64,000 bases of DNA from Paracoccus sp. M683 (lineage in GTDB: Bacteria; Pseudomonadota; Alphaproteobacteria; Rhodobacterales; Rhodobacteraceae): positions 372,357-436,356 of the forward strand of contig NZ_VKDF01000004.1 of assembly GCF_007096355.1 (NCBI RefSeq), read 5' to 3'. Positions 8,637 to 17,475 of this stretch are shown here, in pieces; position 1 is the first letter of the stretch; each line of letters begins with the position of its first letter. The notes under the pieces were generated by a model. That model was given only the letters and a program-made list of their open reading frames with translations. It had not been told where the DNA came from and ran no database searches. Made by a program: the position numbers and the translations under genes.

Positions 8637-10595
8637 ATGACCCAGAAGGACAAACCCTGGCTGTTCCGCACCTATGCCGGCCATTCCACGGCGGCGAAAT
8701 CGAATGAGCTTTACCGGACGAACCTGTCCAAGGGTCAGACCGGCCTGTCCGTTGCCTTCGACCTGCCCACCCAGACCGGCTATGACAGCGATCACGTCCT
8801 GGCGCGCGGCGAGGTCGGCAAGGTCGGCGTGCCGGTTTGCCATCTGGGCGACATGCGGGCGTTGTTCGACCAGATCCCGCTGGAACAGATGAACACCTCG
8901 ATGACGATCAATGCCACCGCGCCCTGGCTTTTGGCGCTGTATATCGCCGTGGCCGAGGAACAAGGCGCCGATGTCAGCCAGTTGCAGGGCACCGTCCAGA
9001 ACGACCTGATCAAGGAATATCTGTCACGCGGCACATATATTTGCCCGCCCAAGCCAAGCCTTGCGATGATCACCGACGTGGCGGCCTATACGCGGCAGCA
9101 TCTGCCCAAATGGAACCCGATGAATGTCTGTTCCTATCACCTGCAAGAGGCCGGGGCGACGCCCGAACAGGAACTGGCCTATGCGCTGGCAACAGGCATC
9201 GCGGTGCTGGATGACCTGAAAACCAAGGTGCCTGCCGAAAGCTTCCCGGAAATGGTCGGGCGGATCAGCTTTTTCGTGAATGCCGGCATCCGTTTCGTGA
9301 CAGAGATGTGCAAGATGCGCGCCTTTACCGAGCTGTGGGACGAGATCACCGCAGAACGCTATGGCATCGAGGACGAGAAATATCGCCGCTTCCGCTATGG
9401 CGTGCAGGTCAACAGCCTTGGCCTGACGGAACAGCAGCCGGAAAACAACGTCTATCGTATCCTGCTGGAAATGCTGGCGGTGACGCTGTCGAAAAACGCC
9501 CGCGCCCGCGCGGTGCAATTGCCCGCCTGGAACGAGGCGCTTGGCCTGCCGCGCCCCTGGGATCAGCAATGGTCGCTGAGAATGCAACAGATCCTGGCCT
9601 ATGAAACCGACCTGCTGGAATATGCCGACCTGTTCGACGGCAACCCGGCAATTGCCGCGAAGGTCGAGGAGTTGAAGGCCGGGGCGCGGGCGGAACTGGC
9701 CACGCTGGATGATATGGGTGGGGCGATCGCGGCGATCGACTACATGAAATCGCGGCTGGTCGAATCGAATGCCGAACGGCTGAACCGGATCGAGGCGAAT
9801 GAAACCGTGGTGGTCGGCGTGAACCGCTGGCAGCAGGGCGAGCCGTCGCCGCTGACGGCGGGTGATGGCGGCATCATGGTCGTCGACCCGGCGGTCGAGT
9901 CCCAGCAGGTCGCCCGCCTGCAATCCTGGCGCGCAGATCGCGACGAGGCTGCGGTCAAGGAAGCACTGGCCGCATTGCGCGAGGCCGCGCAGAATGGGCG
10001 GAACGTCATGCCACCCAGCATTGCGGCGGCAAAGGCGGGCGTCACGACCGGCGAATGGGCTGGTGTCATGCGTCAGGTCCATGGCGAATATCGCGGACCG
10101 ACGGGCGTGTCGGCCTCACCCTCGAACCGGACCGAGGGGCTGGAGGATATCCGCGACGCCGTCGATGCGGTCAGCGCCCGTCTTGGCCGGCGTCTGAAAT
10201 TCGTGGTCGGCAAGCCGGGCCTCGACGGCCATTCCAACGGTGCCGAACAGATCGCCTTTCGCGCCCGCGATTGCGGGATGGATATCACCTATGAAGGCAT
10301 CCGCCTGACGCCGGAACAGATCGTCACCCGCGCACGCGACGAAAATGCCCATGTCGTCGGTCTGTCGATCCTGTCGGGCAGCCATCTGCCACTGATCGAA
10401 GAACTGATGACCCGGATGCGCGAATCGGGGCTGACGCATATCCCGGTGATCGTGGGCGGCATCATCCCTGATGAGGATGCAGCCCGGCTGCGGGCGATGG
10501 GTGTCGCGCGTGTCTATACGCCGAAGGACTTTCAACTGAACACCATCATGATGGATATTGTGGCCCTGGTCGAACCCGGCGCGGTCGCCGCCTGA
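8637..10595 (+). CDS. ecm: ethylmalonyl-CoA mutase, cobalamin-dependent
   Basis: The 652-residue protein has the methylmalonyl-CoA mutase catalytic barrel in the first 500 residues (FDLPTQTGYDSDH, YICPPKPSLAMI) and a C-terminal B12-binding domain with DGHSNG at 530-535, in which His532 is the axial cobalt ligand, then SILSGSH and VIVGGIIP. It converts (2R)-ethylmalonyl-CoA to methylsuccinyl-CoA. Older annotations call it MeaA. A single polypeptide holding both domains and the ccr neighbourhood favour Ecm over methylmalonyl-CoA mutase. GCGAGG at about 8622 precedes ATG 8637. Confidence 0.95.
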   Translation: MTQKDKPWLFRTYAGHSTAAKSNELYRTNLSKGQTGLSVAFDLPTQTGYDSDHVLARGEVGKVGVPVCHLGDMRALFDQIPLEQMNTSMTINATAPWLLALYIAVAEEQGADVSQLQGTVQNDLIKEYLSRGTYICPPKPSLAMITDVAAYTRQHLPKWNPMNVCSYHLQEAGATPEQELAYALATGIAVLDDLKTKVPAESFPEMVGRISFFVNAGIRFVTEMCKMRAFTELWDEITAERYGIEDEKYRRFRYGVQVNSLGLTEQQPENNVYRILLEMLAVTLSKNARARAVQLPAWNEALGLPRPWDQQWSLRMQQILAYETDLLEYADLFDGNPAIAAKVEELKAGARAELATLDDMGGAIAAIDYMKSRLVESNAERLNRIEANETVVVGVNRWQQGEPSPLTAGDGGIMVVDPAVESQQVARLQSWRADRDEAAVKEALAALREAAQNGRNVMPPSIAAAKAGVTTGEWAGVMRQVHGEYRGPTGVSASPSNRTEGLEDIRDAVDAVSARLGRRLKFVVGKPGLDGHSNGAEQIAFRARDCGMDITYEGIRLTPEQIVTRARDENAHVVGLSILSGSHLPLIEELMTRMRESGLTHIPVIVGGIIPDEDAARLRAMGVARVYTPKDFQLNTIMMDIVALVEPGAVAA

Positions 10596-10912
10596 ACACC
10601 TGTCCCGCCCGTCGCGTCGTCGCATGGGTATTGGGTCGAGAAAGAAACTGCGAAAATGCGCCCCGGCCAACCGGGCCGGCGGGCCCGAATGGGATGTTTC
10701 ACCCGATGACCGGGGCGGCTTCTCTCTCGGCGGTCATCGGCTCCCCAGCCTGTACCGCGATTCGCATCATGTTCGACAAGTGTTAAGATCCGACTAAGCT
10801 TCTTTCTCGTGCAAATACCCAATAGCGCCCAGGCCGGGCGCCCCGTTCGCCAATGGGACGTTCCTGCGGTCGCTCGCCTGTAGGCCAGGTCGGGGCAGGG
10901 GCGCTGCGGTGC
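10596..10912. other. intergenic region with two inverted repeats
   Basis: No convincing gene lies in these 317 bp between the convergent ecm and DMT transporter genes. CCGGCC at 10663-10668 pairs with GGCCGG at 10674-10679. A perfect 10-bp repeat, CCGATGACCG at 10703-10712 and CGGTCATCGG at 10731-10740, encloses an 18-nt loop. Neither has a T-run. They may help end transcription from ecm. Confidence 0.4.
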
Positions 10913-11821
10913 TTAGTCTCGCAGCAACAAAGCCAGCGCGGCGACCGTGGCGGCGATGCCGGGCAGGATGATCGCACCGGGCAGGCTTTGGCCCAGCAAC
11001 GCTTCGAGCGCGATCACCCAGGCCGGCGTCAGATAGGTATAGGCCATGACTTTGGCCGCTGGCAGTCGCAGGGTTGCATATTGCACCAGAACCAGGGTTG
11101 CGGCGCTGGCGAACACGGCCACATAGATCAGTGTTACCCAGACGATGGCGGGCAGGTTGGCCCAATCCGTTGCCCGGATCGCACCCCAGCCCCAGATCGT
11201 CAACAAGACCGCACCGGCGGTGAGCGTGCCCAGTGTAAAGACGGCGGCGTTTTCGCCCCGATCCAGCTTGCGCACCAGCGGCGTATAAAGCGCGTGGAAG
11301 GTGCAGCCCAGCAGATAGACCGCCTCGCCTCGCCCGAATTCCAGCCGCGCCATGGCGGCCAGATCACCACGAAAGATCACCCAAAGCGCGCCGATCCCGC
11401 CAAGGGTCAGCGCCATCGCCATGCGCAGCGTCATCCGCTGGCGCATCAGCAGCCAGCCGAAAAAGGCCGACATCACCGGGGTCAGGGTAAAGACCGCCGC
11501 GGCAGATACGGCGGGGGCGGTTTTCAGGCCCTCGAACATCAGCACGAAATAGGCCGAGAACACGGCGCCCAGCAGCACGTTGCGCCAGGGTGCGGACATT
11601 GGCTGGCCTGTGGGCGCCGGCCGCATCGCCAGGATCACGCCGCCGATCACCCCTGCCGCCAGCACAAAGCGTGCCGCCGTGATCGCGGCCGGGTCGATCA
11701 GGTTCGCCGACCGCACGCCCAGGCTGAACGACCCGGCAACAAGCGCGGAAAACAACAGCATCGCCGCATGTCCACGCAGCGATTCGCGCCTTGTCTGGCT
11801 GGTTTGCGCAGTTGCCGTCAT
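10913..11821 (-). CDS. DMT-superfamily (EamA) transporter
   Basis: The 302-residue protein has ten predicted membrane helices in two EamA repeats, typical of drug/metabolite exporters. The first repeat includes GSFSLGVRSANLIDPAAITAARF and the second ALYTPLVRKL. ATG 11821 overlaps the TGA of the next upstream transporter gene (ATGA at 11818-11821), so the two are translationally coupled. The substrate cannot be read from the sequence. It is the last gene of a three-gene unit starting at 13322. Confidence 0.85.
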   Translation of the reverse strand: MTATAQTSQTRRESLRGHAAMLLFSALVAGSFSLGVRSANLIDPAAITAARFVLAAGVIGGVILAMRPAPTGQPMSAPWRNVLLGAVFSAYFVLMFEGLKTAPAVSAAAVFTLTPVMSAFFGWLLMRQRMTLRMAMALTLGGIGALWVIFRGDLAAMARLEFGRGEAVYLLGCTFHALYTPLVRKLDRGENAAVFTLGTLTAGAVLLTIWGWGAIRATDWANLPAIVWVTLIYVAVFASAATLVLVQYATLRLPAAKVMAYTYLTPAWVIALEALLGQSLPGAIILPGIAATVAALALLLRD

Positions 11822-12747
11822 GCGGATCTGCGGCGCAGCAAGCGCCCGTCGATCAGCGCCAGACCACCACCGATCAGTGCCATGCCGCAGAATTGCGCGG
11901 CTGACAGGGTCTCGTTCAGTAACAATACGCCCAGCAGGATGGCCGAGATCGGCACCAGGAAGGTGACCAGCGACAGGTTGGTCGCGCCGGCATGGGCGAG
12001 GATGCGGAAATACAGCACATAGGCCAGGCCCGTGCAAAGCCCGCCCAGCATCAGCACCGCCAGCCAGACCCGTGCGGGGACGCCCGCAGATGGCAGCCCG
12101 TCCACCATGGCGGCCAAGGGCAGAAGGATCAGCGTCGATCCGCTGACCATTCCGGCGGCGGTCACCACCGGATCGACCCCCATGGCGCGAAAGCGCCGCC
12201 CAAAGGCGCCGGCGAAGGCATACGAAATCGCGGCGCACAGGATCGCCAGCTGCGGCAGCACGGCATTGCCCAGCCCCGACAGCGTATCCAGACCGATCAT
12301 CACCGTCACGCCGCCCAGCCCCAGCACCACACCTGCCAGTTTCTGGATCGTGGCTTTCTCGTCGGTCAGAAACAGCGCCGCGACGATCACCGTCCAAAGC
12401 GGGGTCGTGGCATTCAGGATCGAGGCCAGCCCCGAGGGGATCGCTGTCTGACCCCAGACGATCAGGCAGAATGGGATGACATTGTTCAGAAGGCCCATGA
12501 CCAGAAAAGCGGCCCAGATCGCAGGGGCATGCGGGACATGCCGTCCGGTTACGGCGACGATCGCCCAGAGGATCAGCGCTGCCGTACCGACACGCAGTGT
12601 CACGATGGTCAGGACAGGCAGCCCCGTGACCGCCACTGCGACCAGAAAGAACGACCCGCCCCAGATCGCCGACAGCAACAGCAGTTGTGTCCAGTCCGAG
12701 CCGTTCATGCTCATCCCGGCGGGCGCGGTCGTCTGTTTCAGGCTCAT
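11818..12747 (-). CDS. DMT-superfamily (EamA) transporter
   Basis: The 309-residue protein has ten membrane helices in two EamA domains (LLLLSAIWGGSFFLVAVA near the N-terminus). ATG 12747 overlaps the stop of the AhpD-like gene, and its own stop overlaps the start of the second DMT gene. The two transporters differ clearly in sequence and could form a heteromer or export different metabolites. Likely an inner-membrane exporter of unknown substrate. Confidence 0.85.
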   Translation of the reverse strand: MSLKQTTAPAGMSMNGSDWTQLLLLSAIWGGSFFLVAVAVTGLPVLTIVTLRVGTAALILWAIVAVTGRHVPHAPAIWAAFLVMGLLNNVIPFCLIVWGQTAIPSGLASILNATTPLWTVIVAALFLTDEKATIQKLAGVVLGLGGVTVMIGLDTLSGLGNAVLPQLAILCAAISYAFAGAFGRRFRAMGVDPVVTAAGMVSGSTLILLPLAAMVDGLPSAGVPARVWLAVLMLGGLCTGLAYVLYFRILAHAGATNLSLVTFLVPISAILLGVLLLNETLSAAQFCGMALIGGGLALIDGRLLRRRSA

Positions 12748-13322
12748 GCCCGGCCCAGCATGTAGAATTCCTGATTGGGAGGGATGTCGCCGGCATTCAC
12801 CAGCCGGTTCGACATGCCGAAAAAGGCGGCGATGGCGCCGATGTCCCAGATCTCATCAGCGCTAAAGCCTGCCTCGCGCAGCGCCTGGTGGTCGCCATCA
12901 CCGATCTGCTGGGCATTCAGCGTGACCTTTTCGGCATAGGTCAGCATGGCGCGTTGACGGGCGGTCAGATCGGCCTTGCGCCAATTGATCGCCACCTGAT
13001 CGGCAATCAGTGGGTTCTTGGCCCGGATGCGCAGGATGGCGCCGTGCGCCACCACGCAATACTGGCATTGATTGATGCCGCTGGTCGCCACGACGATCAT
13101 TTCGCGTTCGGCCTTGCTGAGGCCCTCGTCACTGTCCATCAGCGCATCGTGATAGGCGAAAAAGGCGCGGAACTCGGCCGGGCGATGGGCCAGCGCCAGA
13201 AACACATTGGGGACGAAGCCCGATTTCTCCGCGACCTTCTCGATCGCCTGGCGGATGTCGTCGGGCAGGCTGGCGAAATCGGGAATGGGAAAGCGGCTGA
13301 TGGGTTGGGCGGCGTTGGTCAT
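12744..13322 (-). CDS. peroxidase-related (AhpD/CMD-like) protein
   Basis: The 192-residue protein matches the carboxymuconolactone decarboxylase/AhpD fold. NQCQYCVVAHG gives the redox motif Cys86-x2-Cys89-x3-His93. It fits the uncharacterised peroxidase-related subfamily (start FPIPDFASLPDDIR), probably a thiol peroxidase. ATG 13322 follows AGGAGGACCC. It is the first gene of a coupled unit with two DMT transporters, which hints at export of a reactive metabolite; this is inference. Confidence 0.85.
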   Translation of the reverse strand: MTNAAQPISRFPIPDFASLPDDIRQAIEKVAEKSGFVPNVFLALAHRPAEFRAFFAYHDALMDSDEGLSKAEREMIVVATSGINQCQYCVVAHGAILRIRAKNPLIADQVAINWRKADLTARQRAMLTYAEKVTLNAQQIGDGDHQALREAGFSADEIWDIGAIAAFFGMSNRLVNAGDIPPNQEFYMLGRA

Positions 13323-13431
13323 GGCGGGTCCTCCTTCGGGGCAGATTGCGTCAACGGCGCGGGGGATGGAAGCGATGGCCGCCGCTGATCCATGCCGCAT
13401 TCCGTCGGGCGAGGGGCTTGAAAATCGGGCG

Positions 13432-13669
13432 TGGCATTTGCGGCCGGTCTTGGATTTCGCCCGCTGGCTGGATTTCTGTACCAGGCTGTCGCCGCTTTCT
13501 GTCGGCGGTTCGTGCCGCGTCGAAGGATCGCTGCGATCGCAGCGATGGCCACGAGGTCGGGAATCGGCCGTTGATCCTTGCCGATCCCGATGGCCGTCAG
13601 CTGCGATTCTTGCAGGACCTGGGTGCGCGGCTGCTGGCCAAAGGAAGGCGGCCGGGCGCCAGCGCCTGA
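13432..13669 (+). pseudogene. decayed VOC (glyoxalase/bleomycin-resistance) gene
   Basis: Two parts of one domain appear in different frames. 13438-13488 encodes LRPVLDFARWLDFCTRL, like the first beta strand and helix of a VOC domain. 13541-13669 in another frame encodes GHEVGNRPLILADPDGR followed by QLRFLQDLG, like the last strand, then a stop. The middle of the roughly 120-residue domain is missing. A deletion plus frameshift is the simplest reading. No intact start is seen. Confidence 0.6.
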
Positions 13670-14521
13670 TCAGTTTTCCTGACCTTCGCCCTTCAGTGCC
13701 GCCAGCACCGACTGGATCTTGGGCGTGCGGTGCAGATCGACATGGGTGACAAGCCACAGGGGCGATTTCCAGTCATCTCGGGTCATGATCTCGATCAGAC
13801 CCTCGGCTTCGTCGACGGCCATGAAGCCGACGCCCAACCCTTCGCGCACACCGGCGCGCAAGGTCAGGATGTCATTGCTTATCAGCGCGCATTGCGGTTC
13901 GGGCAGTTCCGCGGCCAGCCAGCGCATGAACGGGGCATTCCGCCCCTCGTCACTGGGCAGGACAAACAGGTGATCGGCCAGCGATGTGGCTGCACCATGA
14001 CGCTGCACATAGGCGGGCGATGCGTAAAGCCGGCTATCGACCATGCCAAAGGACTGGACGATATAGTCAGGCGATTCTGGCCGGGCGCCAGCACGGATGG
14101 CCACATGCGCCTCGCCCGTCTCTAGGCGGAACAGCCGGGTGTCGGTGACATAGCGCAACCGAAGGCCCGGATGCACCTCCATCAATTTGGTCAGGGCCGG
14201 CATCACCCGACGGACCAGGCCCGGAACCGAGGTGATCGTCAGCTCGCCCTCGATCCGTTCAGCCGCCCCCGAGATCTGCGCGGCAAGCTGGGCAAAGCGG
14301 GCATCGGCGGCCAGTCCGGCCTCTTCCAGCATCCGGCCGGCCTCGGTCAGTGTATAGCCGCGCGGATGACGCTGGAAAAGCTTGGCGCCCAGCTTGTCCT
14401 CTAGCGCGTCGATATGGCGAATGACCGTGGCATGGTGTACGCCAAGCGCCGAAGCCGCGCCGCTAACCGTGCCTGCACGCGCCACCGCCAAAGCGGTTCG
14501 GATCCCGTCCCAATCTTCCAT
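13670..14521 (-). CDS. LysR-family transcriptional regulator
   Basis: The 283-residue protein has an N-terminal winged helix (residues 1-60, with GAASALGVHHATVIRHIDALE as the recognition region) and a LysR substrate-binding domain. It is divergent from the azoreductase gene at 14634, a common regulator/target pairing, so it probably controls that gene and itself through the 112-bp gap. Inducer unknown. ATG 14521 lacks a strong ribosome site but gives the standard N-terminus. Confidence 0.9.
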   Translation of the reverse strand: MEDWDGIRTALAVARAGTVSGAASALGVHHATVIRHIDALEDKLGAKLFQRHPRGYTLTEAGRMLEEAGLAADARFAQLAAQISGAAERIEGELTITSVPGLVRRVMPALTKLMEVHPGLRLRYVTDTRLFRLETGEAHVAIRAGARPESPDYIVQSFGMVDSRLYASPAYVQRHGAATSLADHLFVLPSDEGRNAPFMRWLAAELPEPQCALISNDILTLRAGVREGLGVGFMAVDEAEGLIEIMTRDDWKSPLWLVTHVDLHRTPKIQSVLAALKGEGQEN

Positions 14522-14536
14522 TTTTATGTGCGTTCC

Positions 14537-14583
14537 TGAACAGAAGTTGCGCGATTATTGTCATTTTGTTCATCCGTGCAACT
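14537..14583. promoter_or_regulatory. interlocked inverted repeats between lysR and azoR
   Basis: TGAACA at 14537-14542 matches TGTTCA at 14567-14572, and AGTTGC at 14545-14550 matches GCAACT at 14578-14583. The two short repeats interleave in the divergent promoter gap, in keeping with a LysR-type operator. The arms are only 6 bp, so chance is possible. Confidence 0.35.
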
Positions 14584-14633
14584 GCCTATCTGATCCGCAA
14601 CGAATGCCAATCTATTCCGGGAATGAACCGACA

Positions 14634-15221
14634 ATGAACATCCTGCACCTTGACAGCGCGATCACCGGCGAAACCTCGGTCTCGCGCAAGCTGACCGGCG
14701 ATATCGTCGCCAAGCTGAAAGCCAACCACCCTTCGGCCAGCGTCACCTATCGCGATCTGGCGCTTGGCGTGCCGGCCATCGACGGCACCTGGGTCGAGGC
14801 CACCCGTGGCGCCGCCGGCGACGGCTCGGCCGCCCATACCGCCGCCGTCGCGACCTCGGACACCTATCTGAAGGAAGTCCAGGACGCGGATGTGCTGGTC
14901 ATCGGCATGCCGATCTATAACTTTTCCATCGGCGCGCCGCTGAAAAGCTGGATCGACCAGATCGCCCGCGCCGGGATCAGCTTCCGCTATACCGAAGCCG
15001 GCCCCGAGGGCCTGCTGAAAGGCAAGCGCGCCATCGTGGCCTACAGCGCCTCGGGCACGCCGATGGGGTCGGATCTGGACCATGCCTCGGATTACCTGCG
15101 GTTTATCCTTGGCTTCTTCGGCATCACCGATGTCGAATTCATCGCCGCCGACAATCTGGTCTTTGACCGCGATGCCTCGCTGGCGCGCGCCAATGCCGAA
15201 TTGGAAAAGCTGGCCGCCTGA
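14634..15221 (+). CDS. azoR: FMN-dependent NADH-azoreductase
   Basis: The 195-residue protein has the flavodoxin-like fold of AzoR. Signs are the N-terminal ILHLDSAI, the FMN-binding MPIYNFSIGAPLKSWIDQI and SASGTPMGSDLD. It reduces quinones and azo compounds with NADH in the cytoplasm. ATG 14634 gives the family N-terminus. The divergent LysR gene is the likely regulator, and an intrinsic terminator follows at 15255. Confidence 0.92.
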   Translation: MNILHLDSAITGETSVSRKLTGDIVAKLKANHPSASVTYRDLALGVPAIDGTWVEATRGAAGDGSAAHTAAVATSDTYLKEVQDADVLVIGMPIYNFSIGAPLKSWIDQIARAGISFRYTEAGPEGLLKGKRAIVAYSASGTPMGSDLDHASDYLRFILGFFGITDVEFIAADNLVFDRDASLARANAELEKLAA

Positions 15222-15254
15222 GCGGTCAGAGATCCGGGTCAGGATCATGCAGGG

Positions 15255-15284
15255 ACGGCCCTCGTTGACTCGGGGGCCGTTTTT
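15255..15284 (+). terminator. intrinsic terminator after azoR
   Basis: ACGGCCCTCG at 15255-15264 pairs with CGGGGGCCGT at 15271-15280 (one G-T pair) around a 6-nt loop, followed by TTTTTG. This is a standard Rho-independent terminator. Confidence 0.85.
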
Positions 15285-15305
15285 GCCTATCTGGACCCTT
15301 AATTC

Positions 15306-15345
15306 CCGGAAGGCCTATCCTTCCGGTCCCCGCAAGGTGTGGGGA
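15306..15345 (+). promoter_or_regulatory. tandem hairpins upstream of ffh
   Basis: CCGGAAGG at 15306-15313 pairs with CCTTCCGG at 15319-15326. TCCCC at 15327-15331 pairs with GGGGA at 15341-15345. They lie 65-104 bp before the ffh start and may fold in its leader. No T-run is present and no known RNA family is recognised. Confidence 0.35.
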
Positions 15346-15409
15346 TCGCCCTCCGTCAGCGCGTTGCGCCCACGGGGGCAAAACTGTTTTGGACCGCAGG
15401 AGGCCCGCG

Positions 15410-16906
15410 ATGTTCGAGAACCTGTCAGACCGCCTGGGTGGGGTCTTTGACCGCCTGACCAAGCAGGGCGCGCTGACCGAGGATGACGTCACCGCCGCCA
15501 TGCGCGAGGTTCGCACCGCCTTGCTGGAGGCCGACGTTTCGCTTCCGGTCGCGCGGTCCTTCGTCAAGGCGGTCACGGGCAAGGCCACCGGCGCCTCGGT
15601 CACGAAATCGGTGACGCCGGGCCAGCAGGTCGTGAAGATCGTCCATGACGAGCTGATCAAGGTGTTGCAGGGCGAGGGAGAGCCCGACGCCCTGCGTATC
15701 GACAACCCGCCCGCGCCGATCCTGATGGTCGGCCTTCAGGGCTCGGGCAAGACCACCACCACCGCCAAGCTGGCGAAGCGCCTGCATGACCGCGAGAAAA
15801 AGCGCGTGCTGATGGCGTCGCTGGACACGAACCGCCCGGCCGCGATGGAACAGTTGGCGATCCTTGGCCAGCAGATCGGCGTCGACACCCTGCCGATCAT
15901 CAAGGGCGAAACGGCGGTGCAGATCGCCAAGCGCGCCAAACAGCAGGCCACGCTTGGCGGCTATGATGTCTATCTGCTGGATACCGCCGGACGCCTGCAT
16001 ATCGACGAAGTGCTGATGGACGAGGTTCAGGCGGTTCGCGATGTCGCCAACCCGCGCGAAACCCTGCTGGTCGTCGATGGTCTGACTGGTCAGGATGCCG
16101 TCAACGTCGCCACCGAGTTCGACGGCAAGGTCGGAATCTCGGGCGTGGTTTTGACGCGGATGGACGGCGATGGTCGCGGCGGCGCGGCCCTGTCGATGCG
16201 CGCGGTGACCGGCAAGCCGATCCGCTTTGTCGGCCTTGGCGAAAAGATGGACGCGCTGGAAAGCTTTGACGCTCAGCGCGTGGCCGGCCGCATCCTTGGC
16301 ATGGGCGATATCGTGGCCCTGGTCGAGAAGGCGCAGGAAGTGCTGGAGGTCGAGCAGGCCGAACGCATGATGAAGCGCTTCCAGAAGGGTCTGTTCAACA
16401 TGAACGACCTGAAAAATCAGCTGGAACAGATGCAGAAGATGGGCGGCATGCAATCCATCATGGGCATGATGCCGGGCATGGCGAAAATGGCCAAACAGGC
16501 GGAAGAAGCCGGCATGGATGACAGCGCCATCCGCCGTCAGGTCGCGCTGATCAATTCGATGACCAAGAAGGAACGGGCCAATCCCGACCTGTTGCAGGCC
16601 AGCCGCAAGAAACGCATCGCCGCTGGCGCGGGGATGGAGGTCGCGGAACTGAACCGGCTTCTGAAGATGCAGCGCCAAATGGCTGATACGATGAAAAAAC
16701 TGGGCAAGATGGGCAAGGGCGGCATGCTGAAGCAGGCCATGCGCGCCATGCAGGGCAAGGGCGGCGGCCTGCCCGATATGGGCAATGTCGATCCCGCGAA
16801 AATGGCCGAGGCCACCAAGATGCTGCAAGACCCCAAGGGTCTGGGCGGGCAACTGGGCGGCGCGGGCCTGCCCTCGGGCCTAAGCGGGCTGTTCGGGAAG
16901 AAGTGA
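15410..16906 (+). CDS. ffh: signal recognition particle protein Ffh (SRP54)
   Basis: The 498-residue GTPase targets nascent membrane proteins to FtsY and SecYEG. It has the N domain, then G1 GLQGSGKT at 108-115, DTAGRL, TRMDGDGRGGAALS, and a Met-rich M domain from about residue 300 to the end that binds signal peptides and SRP RNA. GGAGG at 15399-15403 precedes ATG 15410. TTG at 15389 would add seven unlikely residues. It starts a long co-directional block ending at rpmE. Confidence 0.98.
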   Translation: MFENLSDRLGGVFDRLTKQGALTEDDVTAAMREVRTALLEADVSLPVARSFVKAVTGKATGASVTKSVTPGQQVVKIVHDELIKVLQGEGEPDALRIDNPPAPILMVGLQGSGKTTTTAKLAKRLHDREKKRVLMASLDTNRPAAMEQLAILGQQIGVDTLPIIKGETAVQIAKRAKQQATLGGYDVYLLDTAGRLHIDEVLMDEVQAVRDVANPRETLLVVDGLTGQDAVNVATEFDGKVGISGVVLTRMDGDGRGGAALSMRAVTGKPIRFVGLGEKMDALESFDAQRVAGRILGMGDIVALVEKAQEVLEVEQAERMMKRFQKGLFNMNDLKNQLEQMQKMGGMQSIMGMMPGMAKMAKQAEEAGMDDSAIRRQVALINSMTKKERANPDLLQASRKKRIAAGAGMEVAELNRLLKMQRQMADTMKKLGKMGKGGMLKQAMRAMQGKGGGLPDMGNVDPAKMAEATKMLQDPKGLGGQLGGAGLPSGLSGLFGKK

Positions 16907-17475
16907 TGCCCGCGTCCGACCACATCAAGATCGCGCGGATCGTGCGCGTCAATCACGCTGGTGAATTCAGCGCGATCCGCATCTATGCTGCGCAGATTCT
17001 GGTGTCGTCGATCTTCTGGAAACCTGTTGCCGCAGAGTTGCAAGATTTGCGGTCACATGAAGTCACCCATTGCGATCTGTTCAGATCCGCCATGCCGGAT
17101 CGGCAGTCGCGCCCCTGTCGGACGATGTCGCTGTGGGGTCGGGGCGGTTGGCTTTTGGACCTTCTTACCGCTTTGCTTGGCCCCAAGGCGATCTGGACCT
17201 GTACAGAAATTGTCGAGGACAGGGTGCATCATCACCTGTCGGCCCAATTGCGCTATCTGGCAAAGCGGGATGAACCGCTGCACGACCTGATCGCCTCGAT
17301 CCAGGCCGAGGAAGAGGGGCACCTGTCGCTCGCCCGTCAACATGTCGGCAAACACTCGACCTTCAGCAGGATGCTGGCGGCGCCGATCACCGCGGCGGTC
17401 GAGGCCGTCATCTGGCTTTCGACCTGGGACGGCAGCGCCAGAATGAACCGTGATCTTTCCGGGGCCGGCGCATGA
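16906..17475 (+). CDS. demethoxyubiquinone hydroxylase family protein (COQ7-like)
   Basis: The 189-residue protein carries the di-iron carboxylate pattern of COQ7: Glu20 in NHAGEFSAIRIY, Glu52-x2-His55, Glu104 in EIVEDRVHHH and Glu136-x2-His139. COQ7 hydroxylates demethoxy-ubiquinol in ubiquinone synthesis at the inner membrane. ATG 16906 shares its A with the ffh stop codon; GTG 16903 is an alternative. Its stop overlaps the next gene, so translation is coupled. Confidence 0.85.
   Translation: MPASDHIKIARIVRVNHAGEFSAIRIYAAQILVSSIFWKPVAAELQDLRSHEVTHCDLFRSAMPDRQSRPCRTMSLWGRGGWLLDLLTALLGPKAIWTCTEIVEDRVHHHLSAQLRYLAKRDEPLHDLIASIQAEEEGHLSLARQHVGKHSTFSRMLAAPITAAVEAVIWLSTWDGSARMNRDLSGAGA

Noticed and set aside
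15306-15345. Hairpins before ffh as a possible SRP RNA gene
   Set aside because: The SRP RNA tetraloop region and asymmetric loop are absent. Kept only as possible leader structure.
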